From assembly GCA_016744675.1 (NCBI GenBank), contig JADGDX010000012.1, positions 1 through 51,218 of the forward strand: DNA of 51,218 nt, read 5' to 3'. A model generated the notes under the pieces. The model was not told the DNA's origin. It saw nothing but the letters and a program-made list of their open reading frames with translations, and searched no databases. The translations under genes were made by a program, and so were the position numbers. This document shows, piece after piece, positions 26,180 through 34,234 of the stretch. Position 1 is the first letter of the stretch. Every line of letters begins with the position of its first letter. Source of the stretch: Desulfuromusa sp. Its GTDB lineage: Bacteria > Desulfobacterota > Desulfuromonadia > Desulfuromonadales > Geopsychrobacteraceae.

Positions 26180-27892
26180 ATGAAGAAGCAATCACCTACA
26201 AGCCAATCATTGCAAGACCAGCTTGCTCAAGCACATGAAAGGATTGCTCAACTTGAAGCATCCCTTCAACCCCTCAGACAACAAGACAATCTCGAGTACC
26301 GGATACAGGCGACTCTCCTCGAAGATATCGGAAGCCTCCTCTCCCTAATCAACAGCTCCGAAGACATCATTTGGTTTATGGATCGCAACAAACGAATGCT
26401 CCTAGCAAATGAAGCAACACTTCATTCCTTTAAAAAAGGGCAGGACATTGAGATTGAACCAGGAATGCTCACAACAGATTTCCTCCCTGAAGAACTTGCA
26501 CAATATTACGACAAAATTTTCGAATCTGCACTCACAGGAAAAACTCTTCGCTTAAATCATACAGGTGCCGACAAGAAAGAGTATTCCGCAACCATCCAAC
26601 CCGTTAAAAAAGATGATGAGATCATTGGTGTTTCTGTTTTTGCTCGTGATATAACTCAAATTCATCATCTACAGGAGGAGCTCCGCTTCTACGAGCAAAT
26701 CATTGCTTCAACACCAAACCTCGTTGCGCTACTCGACAAAAACTATAATTATCAAATTGTTAACGATGCATACCTCAAAGCCTTTGATAAAAAACGTGAA
26801 GACCTGCTAGGAACAAATCTTCGCCACCTGATGGGGGAGGAACACTTCACCCAACACGCAGCGCCTCACCTCAAAAAAGCGTTTTCAGGAAAAGTTGTCT
26901 ATTTTGACACATGGATAAATCTCCCCAACGCAGGACGACGCTTTGTTTCCATCACCTACCATCCGGTCCGCAATCAAGAGGTCACACCACAACATATCGC
27001 CATCAACCTTCAAGACATAACTGATCTAAAAGAAGCAGAAAGCGATCGCCAACGAATCTTTGAAGTCTCTCTTGATATGCTTTGTGTCTTCGGATTTGAT
27101 GGACATTTTAAAGATCTGAATCCCGCCTGGACACGAACCTTAGGTTGGGCAAAGGAAGAATTGATTAAAAAATCGTGGATGGACATTGCCCACCCTGAAG
27201 ATCAATTGAGTAGCGACGCCACGTTCGAGCACCTATTAAATGGAGAGAGTATCATAGGTTTTGAAAATAGATGCTTGTGCAAAGATGGGTCCGTTAAATG
27301 GTTGGCATGGAGTTCCTACCCTGATCCCGAAAAGCAACAGGTTTTCTCAACGGTCCGCGACATTACCAATCGCAAACGGATGGAAGAAGAGCTACTCCTG
27401 CTCGCAACGACCGACCCATTGACCGGTGCGAGCAACCGTAGACATTTTATAGAGCAGGCAACATTTGAGCTACAGCGAAGTCGTCGTTACGGATCTCAAA
27501 TGGCAATTATTATGCTTGATATTGATCATTTCAAAAAGATCAATGACAATTATGGGCACAGTGTTGGAGATGAAGTCTTAAAGCGTCTTGTTGACTGCTG
27601 CCACCAAGAACTGAGGACAACAGACATTTTTGGTCGTTTTGGTGGGGAAGAATTCGCAGCGATTCTTGTTGAAACAGACAAGAAATCGACAATAAAAATC
27701 TGCGAACGACTCCTCCAAGAGATTGCAAAATTGAGAATCCGCACTGCCCAAGAACACGTCAGCGTCACTGTCAGTTTGGGATTCACAATGCACTCTGCTG
27801 ACGACGTTTCGATAGATCCTTTACTAAAGCGTGCCGATGATGCTCTTTACAAAGCTAAAAATTTCGGACGAAATCAAATCGTCTGCCTATAA
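26180..27892 (+). CDS. Multi-PAS diguanylate cyclase (PAS-PAS-PAS-GGDEF)
   Basis: Predicted soluble c-di-GMP synthase, 570 residues from the ATG at 26180, which has GAGAGGA 4-5 nt upstream; the longer frame from 26105 lacks a site. A coiled-coil N-terminus (residues 8-40) precedes three PAS domains (about 48-165, 168-290 and 295-410). The GGDEF domain follows, with the active-site signature GGEEF at 488-492 and the inhibitory I-site RTTD at 479-482, exactly five residues before it. No membrane span is present, so the sensed signal is intracellular, perhaps redox or a bound cofactor. Confidence 0.92.
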   Translation: MKKQSPTSQSLQDQLAQAHERIAQLEASLQPLRQQDNLEYRIQATLLEDIGSLLSLINSSEDIIWFMDRNKRMLLANEATLHSFKKGQDIEIEPGMLTTDFLPEELAQYYDKIFESALTGKTLRLNHTGADKKEYSATIQPVKKDDEIIGVSVFARDITQIHHLQEELRFYEQIIASTPNLVALLDKNYNYQIVNDAYLKAFDKKREDLLGTNLRHLMGEEHFTQHAAPHLKKAFSGKVVYFDTWINLPNAGRRFVSITYHPVRNQEVTPQHIAINLQDITDLKEAESDRQRIFEVSLDMLCVFGFDGHFKDLNPAWTRTLGWAKEELIKKSWMDIAHPEDQLSSDATFEHLLNGESIIGFENRCLCKDGSVKWLAWSSYPDPEKQQVFSTVRDITNRKRMEEELLLLATTDPLTGASNRRHFIEQATFELQRSRRYGSQMAIIMLDIDHFKKINDNYGHSVGDEVLKRLVDCCHQELRTTDIFGRFGGEEFAAILVETDKKSTIKICERLLQEIAKLRIRTAQEHVSVTVSLGFTMHSADDVSIDPLLKRADDALYKAKNFGRNQIVCL

Positions 27893-27901
27893 CCGTCCGA
27901 C

Positions 27902-28699
27902 CTACTCAGAGTCTTTTTCACTTTGCAAATCTGCATGACTTCCCTGCCACAAGTACTTCCCAACAATGCGCTCAAACTCATTCGCCCCCCCACCTTCTGA
28001 ATGCTTCATTTCATCAAGACCCGATTGAAGAGAACAAACCAGAGATTCATCCGTGTCCTTATGCAGCGCAAGATATAAATCTATCTCCTTCAAGGCAAAA
28101 ACCATTTCATAATCTTCTGGATTTATCCCTAAAGTCCGCATCAGATAGTGAGTCGTCTGAATGTTAAATGCAAACAGATCGATCCGGTCTGCCTGTAATT
28201 TTTTAATGTTCATTTCAGGAAGAGCGAGCCGACAGAGAGAGGCCTCATCAGCACCAGCCTGAACAAGAAGCTGCTCGGGAGCACCATCGCGTACAGTTCC
28301 AATACGATAGTTTTTAAAATCTCCTGAATTTGAAATTTTGATATTGCGACTTTTCTTGGCAATCACCCCGAGAGTCACATTAGTAATGGGCCCAACCCAT
28401 TTAAACAGGTTTTCTCTTTCAGCCGTTCTTGCCATACTATACAAGGCTGTGCGAGGAGCCTTCTGGACAGCATCGTAAGCCCGTGTCCATGGATACACAT
28501 GAATCTTTCCACCATCAATCGAACAGTTGGCCTGTTCAAAAACAGTTCGAACAACATCAGTTGATATCCCAACCGTTTCTCCATCTTTTATAAAATTAAA
28601 GGGGGGCAACTCCTCAGTCATAACCTTAAATGAGGGTTGAGCGCACAGCAGGCATGGGAATAACAACAAAGTAAAAACCGATGGAATGATTTTTCTCAC
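27902..28699 (-). CDS. Periplasmic solute-binding protein, family 3 (amino-acid type)
   Basis: SBP_bac_3-type protein of 265 residues. I choose the GTG at 28699, 5 nt after GGAG, giving MRKIIPSVFTLLLFPCLLCA, a clear signal peptide cleaved before QPSF. The N-terminal lobe contains ELPPFNFIKDGETVGISTDVV, typical of polar amino-acid binders and of stand-alone members in this class. No ABC permease or ATPase is nearby, so it may be a sensor-like or orphan binder. It is convergent with the PAS-GGDEF gene, 9 bp apart. Confidence 0.85.
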   Translation of the reverse strand: MRKIIPSVFTLLLFPCLLCAQPSFKVMTEELPPFNFIKDGETVGISTDVVRTVFEQANCSIDGGKIHVYPWTRAYDAVQKAPRTALYSMARTAERENLFKWVGPITNVTLGVIAKKSRNIKISNSGDFKNYRIGTVRDGAPEQLLVQAGADEASLCRLALPEMNIKKLQADRIDLFAFNIQTTHYLMRTLGINPEDYEMVFALKEIDLYLALHKDTDESLVCSLQSGLDEMKHSEGGGANEFERIVGKYLWQGSHADLQSEKDSE

Positions 28700-28810
28700 C
28701 ACAACTCCTGAATGTCTGAGTAGCAAAGCATACCCTTTCCTTTAAAGAATTCAACCAGATATAACAAAAAACTATATCCCTCAATTCAAGCTAAGTCGCC
28801 GCTTTCGCGT

Positions 28811-31318
28811 TTAGGAATCGGTCAAGGGAGCAACTTGTTGCAACTTCCAGATATTTTCATTGTAGCCCTGCATGGTCCTATCTGTAGAAAACTTTCCTGC
28901 CGCTGCCGTATTAAGGATACTCATCCGCAACCACTTTTTAGGGTCCTGATACGCCTGTGCAACTTTCTTCTGAGAAGCCACATAAGCGGAGAAGTCAGCG
29001 GCAGTCAACCATGGATCATGCGGGCTTTCAATTGCGGAAATAATCGAATCAAATATCCCTGATTCAAATTGATTAAAGTGCCCGCTGCGTAAAAGTCGCA
29101 TAACTCGCGCTAAATCCTCTTCATCAGCAATGATAGACAGAGGGTCATAATTCTGACGTTGCTGTTCCGCTTCCTCGGTCGTCAACCCAAAGAGAAAGAA
29201 ATTCTCAGCACCAACCTCTTCACGAATTTCAATATTGGCACCATCAAGCGTACCGATCGTCAAGGCACCGTTGAGCATAAATTTCATATTCCCGGTTCCC
29301 GACGCTTCCTTCCCTGCAGTAGAAATCTGTTCTGACAAATCAGTACCGGCGCAAATGACTTCCATGGCAGAGACCCGATAGTTGGGCAAAAAGGCAACCT
29401 TGAGTCGATCACCGACTTCGGGATCATGGTTAACAACATGGGCAACATTATTGATCAGCTTAATGATCAGCTTAGCCATTGCGTATCCCGGGGCAGCTTT
29501 ACCACCAAAGAGGACACAGCGAGGTGTCCAGTCTTCAGCGTCACCGCGTTTAATCCGATCATACAAGTGGATAACATGCATAATATTCAGCAATTGACGT
29601 TTGTACTCATGGATCCTCTTAACCTGAACATCAAACAACGCTTCTATGGGGAAATTGATGCCACAATCAGCCTTGACCAAATTAGCCAAACGCTGCTTAT
29701 TGTGTTGCCTCACCTGTTGCCATTGGCTATGGAAAGTTGCATTTTCTGCCAAAGGCTTAAGACGATGAAGCTGCCCAAGATCGGTCACCCACTCATCCCC
29801 AATTTCACCACTGATTAAACGACTTAATTCAGGATTCGAATGTGCCAGCCAGCGACGCTGTGTCACGCCATTAGTTTTATTATTGAATTTTTCAGGCCAG
29901 AGCTCGTAAAAATCGCGAAATAAACCCTGCCGCAACAATTTAGAATGTAGCTCAGCAACACCGTTAACCGAAAAGCTACCAACAATTGCCAGAAATGCCA
30001 TCCGAACCTGCGGCTCAGGCCCCTCTTCAATTAATGACATCCGACGCTGACGCTCCATGTCTCCCGGCCACCGTTCGGCAACTTGCTTCAAAAAACGGGC
30101 ATTAATTTCATAAATGATCTCAAGTAATCTTGGGAGTAACTGACGGAACATCCGAACCGGCCATTTTTCCAGAGCTTCAGGGAGTAATGTGTGATTTGTA
30201 TATGCCATCGTTGTACAGATAATCTCCCACGCCTGATCCCAATCCTGCCCATGCTCATCCATCAGCAAACGCATCAATTCAGCAACAGCGCAACTTGGAT
30301 GTGTATCATTCAATTGGAAACAATTCTTTTCGGCAAACTGGCTTAAGTCAGCACCCCGGGTCGTTCTCCACTTATCAAGAACATCTTGAAGACTGGCCGA
30401 AGCAAGAAAGTATTGTTGCCGCAAACGCAATTCCTTACCATTTTCACTAGAGTCATTGGGGTACAGAACCATGGTAATTTTTTCGGCTTCATTCTTAGCA
30501 GCAACCGAACCGGTATAGTCACCGGAATTGAATTCTTCGAGATCAAACTCCTCCGTTGCCGCAGACTTCCATAACCTTAGAGTATTCACTGTGCCATTCT
30601 GATAGCCGGGAATCGGGACATCATAAGGAATAGCCAGCACATCCCGGGTATTCACCCAACGCATACGGAGCTTTCCTGAACCGTCAGTATACACTTCGCT
30701 ACAGCCACCAAACTTTATCCGCTGACGGTATTCAGGGCGTTTAATCTCCCAACAGTTATCGGTTCCAAGCCAGTGATCAGGCTCTTCAATTTGATAACCA
30801 TCAACAATATGCTGGCGAAACATCCCATATTCATAACGGATTCCATAGCCCCGCACAGGAAGCTGTAAGGTTGCACAGCTATCAAGAAAACAGGCCGCAA
30901 GGCGCCCCAGACCACCATTGCCCAGGCCAGCATCTGGTTCAATTTCAGCGAGTTCTTCTAAATCGAGACAAACATTCGACAGTGCCCGTTCTAAGTCAGC
31001 TCCGACACCAAGATTTAATACTGCATTTCCAAGAGTCCGTCCCATCAGAAATTCAAGAGACAGGTAATGGGTCCGCTTACAGTCACTGTCTTCATAGCCG
31101 TACTTAGTGTTTGTCCAGCGCTCCATCAAACGATCTCGAATCACAAGAGCCAATGCCTCATAGGCATAATGGGTCAAACGACAGTTTCGATCACGCCCAA
31201 GGTTATTTGTATAGTAATGACGAAAATCGCTTTCAAGAGTCGCGGGGTCCGTTCCCAAAGGAGGGACTTCTGTTAAATCAGGGCACGCTGTACTATTTTT
31301 AAATTGAGTAAAATTCAT
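28811..31318 (-). CDS. glgP: Glycogen/alpha-glucan phosphorylase
   Basis: PLP-dependent phosphorylase that releases glucose-1-phosphate from alpha-1,4-glucans; 835 residues, the full family length. The PLP lysine is K670 in GKEASGTGNMKFMLNGALTI. Other signatures are LGNGGLGRLAACFLDSCATL, RGYGIRYEYGMFRQ and VKRIHEYKRQLLN. It follows polA by 30 bp on the same strand, so the two are probably cotranscribed, an unusual partner for a storage enzyme. Confidence 0.96.
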   Translation of the reverse strand: MNFTQFKNSTACPDLTEVPPLGTDPATLESDFRHYYTNNLGRDRNCRLTHYAYEALALVIRDRLMERWTNTKYGYEDSDCKRTHYLSLEFLMGRTLGNAVLNLGVGADLERALSNVCLDLEELAEIEPDAGLGNGGLGRLAACFLDSCATLQLPVRGYGIRYEYGMFRQHIVDGYQIEEPDHWLGTDNCWEIKRPEYRQRIKFGGCSEVYTDGSGKLRMRWVNTRDVLAIPYDVPIPGYQNGTVNTLRLWKSAATEEFDLEEFNSGDYTGSVAAKNEAEKITMVLYPNDSSENGKELRLRQQYFLASASLQDVLDKWRTTRGADLSQFAEKNCFQLNDTHPSCAVAELMRLLMDEHGQDWDQAWEIICTTMAYTNHTLLPEALEKWPVRMFRQLLPRLLEIIYEINARFLKQVAERWPGDMERQRRMSLIEEGPEPQVRMAFLAIVGSFSVNGVAELHSKLLRQGLFRDFYELWPEKFNNKTNGVTQRRWLAHSNPELSRLISGEIGDEWVTDLGQLHRLKPLAENATFHSQWQQVRQHNKQRLANLVKADCGINFPIEALFDVQVKRIHEYKRQLLNIMHVIHLYDRIKRGDAEDWTPRCVLFGGKAAPGYAMAKLIIKLINNVAHVVNHDPEVGDRLKVAFLPNYRVSAMEVICAGTDLSEQISTAGKEASGTGNMKFMLNGALTIGTLDGANIEIREEVGAENFFLFGLTTEEAEQQRQNYDPLSIIADEEDLARVMRLLRSGHFNQFESGIFDSIISAIESPHDPWLTAADFSAYVASQKKVAQAYQDPKKWLRMSILNTAAAGKFSTDRTMQGYNENIWKLQQVAPLTDS

Positions 31319-31348
31319 ATCATTACGTTCTCTCTATCCAAATGATCA

Positions 31349-34030
31349 TCAATGAGCCTCAGCCCAGTTTTCTCCACTACCGATATCGACCTTTAAGGGA
31401 AGATCCAGTGGGACAGCTGTTTCCATCTCGGTTCGAATCAATTCACGAACATGTTCAAGCTCACTCTCAGGAACCTCAAAAACCAGTTCATCGTGAACCT
31501 GCAATAACATCCGCGTCTGCAACTTTTCAGAATACAGTCTTCGATCAATATTCACCATTGCAACCTTGATAATATCGGCGGCACTTCCCTGAACCGGGTA
31601 ATTGATAGCATTGCGCTCTGCATAACTACGCACTGCGCCATTTTTACTCATAATCTCAGGAATAGCACAATGCCGTCCCAAAATTGTCGTGACGTACTGA
31701 TTCTCACGTGCTTCTGCTTTTTTCTCTTCCAAGTATTTCAAAACAGCGGGGTAACGCTCAAAATAATCGTCTATAAATTGCTGCGCTTCGCTCCGGCTGA
31801 TTCCCAGATCCTTGGCCAGACTAAATGCCCCCATCCCATAGAGAACGCCAAAATTAATTGTCTTCGCCTGACGACGCATTTCATCTGTCACCATTTCAGG
31901 GAAAACATTAAAAATCTCACTAGCAGTGCGCTTATGAATATCTTCACCGGCAATAAAACTCTCCTTTAACGCCTCAACATCAGCCATCTGTGCCATGACC
32001 CTTAATTCTACCTGAGAATAATCAGCAGACAACAAGATCCAACCATCTTCCGGAATAAAAGCTTCCCGGATTCGACGCCCCTCCGCAGTGCGGATAGGAA
32101 TATTCTGCAGATTCGGGTCACTTGAAGACAATCGTCCTGTCGCAGTCACAGCTTGATTGAAAGAGGTATGCAACCGCCCAGTTGCGGGATTGACTAGTTT
32201 TGGTAACGCATCCGTATAGGTGCTTTTCAATTTACTGACTGAACGATAATTGAGAATTTTAGCGGCGATATCATGCTCATGCGCCAAAGTATTAAGGACA
32301 TCGACATTTGTTGACCAGCCGGTTTTCGTTTTCTTACCCTTAGGAAGGCTGAGCTTCTCAAAGAGAACCTCTCCAAGTTGCTTAGGCGAATTAATATTAA
32401 ATTCTCCACCTGCCAGCGCATAAATTTCGCCTTCCAGGACTTCTAACTTCTTCCCCAACTGTCCCGAAAGTTCACCCAAAAAATCAACATCAATTCGAAT
32501 CCCTCGCCACTCCATCCGGGTCAAAACATCAACCAGCGGCATTTCAACCTCATGAAATAATTCATCCATCTTTCCAGGAGACAATTGTGGCCGTAGAGTT
32601 TCAGCAAGACGAAAGGTGATATCAGCATCTTCAGCCGCATAATGAGCAGCCTTCTCAACCTCAACCTCGCTAAAACAGATTTGTTTTTTTCCCCGCCCCG
32701 TCAACTCAGAGTAAGGAATCATTTGGTGATTTAAATGGTCAACTGCAAGAGCATCGAGTCCATGTGATTTCGATTGAGGATGGGTCACGTACGACAGAAC
32801 CATCGTGTCAATTTCAGTCCCGGCCAATTCAATCCCAGCGTTGCGTAGCACTAGCGCATCATATTTAATATTTTGACCGATTTTACGATAGTTCGGATCC
32901 TCCAGAAGCGGACGCAATCTGTCCAAAACCCATGCTTGAGACAATTGCTCCGGCACACCAAGATAACGGTGGCCAATAGGTACATACCAGCCATGATTTG
33001 GCTTGATCGCAAATGATAGACCAACCAGTTCTGCCTGCACAGCAACCAAACTGGTCGTTTCGCTATCGATCGCAAACTCTCCCGCAGCTTCAAGCTCCTC
33101 CACCATACGAGTAAGGTCGTCCTCAGTAAAAACAACTGAGTAGTCCGCTTTCTCTGAGTTTTGGAGTTGTGGTCCCGCAACTTTTTGTAATAATTTGTGA
33201 AATTCAAGATCGGTTAACAGTGGCTCTAAAACATCATAGTCGGGATCAACCAGAGTTAAGTCCTCTAGATTAACATCAATCTCGAGATCATAAACCAAGT
33301 CAGCCAGAGTCCGGGAAAGACGAGCTTGATCAGAAAACTCGCGTAAATTTTCCTGACGTTTTTTCCCTTTCACTTGATCAATATTGGCGAGGAGTTTTTC
33401 AATCGAGCCAAATTCCTGAATCAAACTACAGGCGGTTTTTTCACCAATTCCAGGAACACCTGGAATATTATCGGAACTGTCACCGGCCAAGCCCAATATT
33501 TCTAGGACCTGTTCCGGGGGCACCCCGAACCGTTCGATGACTTCGTCGCGCCCAGAAACCTTACCCTTCATCGTATCGAGAAGACGCACCCGTTCCCCAA
33601 CAATTTGCATCAGATCTTTATCGCCGGTCACGACCGTGACATCCAATCCCTGAGCAGCATAGCGTTTTGCCAGTGTCGCAATGATATCATCTGCCTCATA
33701 GCCAGACATTTCGAGGGCAGGGATTCTAAATGCACGCACAACATCTTTAATAATCGGAACCTGTGGCACCAGATCTTCAGGCATTGCTGAGCGATTTGCT
33801 TTATACTTTGGGTAGAGTTCTTTACGAAATGTCGGCCCCTTTGCATCAAAGATAACAGCAATCCGATCAGGCTGCTCCTCGCGCAGTAGCGTCAACAACA
33901 TATTGGTAAAGCCATAAACGGCGTTAGTCGCCTCCCCTTTAGAATTAGAAAGATGACGGATAGCATAATACGCTCGATAGATATAAGACGATCCATCAAT
34001 CAGATAGACACGATTATTATTGGGTGACAT
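31349..34030 (-). CDS. polA: DNA polymerase I
   Basis: Repair and Okazaki-fragment polymerase of 893 residues. The ATG at 34030 is preceded by AAAGG, and a TTG two codons earlier is less likely. The 5' nuclease domain (about 1-290) has YLIDGSSYIYRAYYA and the H3TH segment SDNIPGVPGIGEKTA. The 3'-5' exonuclease region keeps FAIDSETTSL and the later acidic residues (DADITFRL), so proofreading looks plausible. The polymerase domain has DYSQVELRVMA, RRQAKTINFGVLYGMG and the final QVHDELVFE. Confidence 0.97.
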   Translation of the reverse strand: MSPNNNRVYLIDGSSYIYRAYYAIRHLSNSKGEATNAVYGFTNMLLTLLREEQPDRIAVIFDAKGPTFRKELYPKYKANRSAMPEDLVPQVPIIKDVVRAFRIPALEMSGYEADDIIATLAKRYAAQGLDVTVVTGDKDLMQIVGERVRLLDTMKGKVSGRDEVIERFGVPPEQVLEILGLAGDSSDNIPGVPGIGEKTACSLIQEFGSIEKLLANIDQVKGKKRQENLREFSDQARLSRTLADLVYDLEIDVNLEDLTLVDPDYDVLEPLLTDLEFHKLLQKVAGPQLQNSEKADYSVVFTEDDLTRMVEELEAAGEFAIDSETTSLVAVQAELVGLSFAIKPNHGWYVPIGHRYLGVPEQLSQAWVLDRLRPLLEDPNYRKIGQNIKYDALVLRNAGIELAGTEIDTMVLSYVTHPQSKSHGLDALAVDHLNHQMIPYSELTGRGKKQICFSEVEVEKAAHYAAEDADITFRLAETLRPQLSPGKMDELFHEVEMPLVDVLTRMEWRGIRIDVDFLGELSGQLGKKLEVLEGEIYALAGGEFNINSPKQLGEVLFEKLSLPKGKKTKTGWSTNVDVLNTLAHEHDIAAKILNYRSVSKLKSTYTDALPKLVNPATGRLHTSFNQAVTATGRLSSSDPNLQNIPIRTAEGRRIREAFIPEDGWILLSADYSQVELRVMAQMADVEALKESFIAGEDIHKRTASEIFNVFPEMVTDEMRRQAKTINFGVLYGMGAFSLAKDLGISRSEAQQFIDDYFERYPAVLKYLEEKKAEARENQYVTTILGRHCAIPEIMSKNGAVRSYAERNAINYPVQGSAADIIKVAMVNIDRRLYSEKLQTRMLLQVHDELVFEVPESELEHVRELIRTEMETAVPLDLPLKVDIGSGENWAEAH

Positions 34031-34095
34031 GGTCAACCTTTCACTGTTTTGGCGAGTTTAGTGAATTATTCCACACCCGAAGCGAAAGGGGAAGA

Positions 34096-34108
34096 TTTGA
34101 TAATCAAA
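34096..34108. promoter_or_regulatory. 13-nt palindrome between polA and lon
   Basis: TTTGATAATCAAA is a perfect 6-1-6 palindrome, 65 bp upstream of polA and about 130 bp upstream of lon. It could be an operator for either divergent gene; no regulator is identified. Confidence 0.3.
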
Positions 34109-34140
34109 CTGCTATCAAAAATAATTCCGGAACACGCATG

Positions 34141-34168
34141 TTGACTTTCCAACTCTGATGTTATTATC
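34141..34168 (+). promoter_or_regulatory. Candidate lon promoter
   Basis: TTGACT (34141-34146) is followed by TATTAT (34162-34167, 15-bp spacer) or ATTATC (16 bp), about 70 bp before the lon ATG. No clear heat-shock (sigma32) or CIRCE element was seen. Confidence 0.35.
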
Positions 34169-34234
34169 TTCCCTTGATAAAGGAAGAATAAGTAATTTAA
34201 AGCAAATCCCAAGCTTAAGCAGTGGAGACCATAG

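Noticed and set aside
29426-29818. A 130-residue frame antisense to glgP
   Set aside because: It lies wholly inside glgP on the other strand, has no ribosome site or protein-like pattern, and mirrors the codon bias of the real gene.
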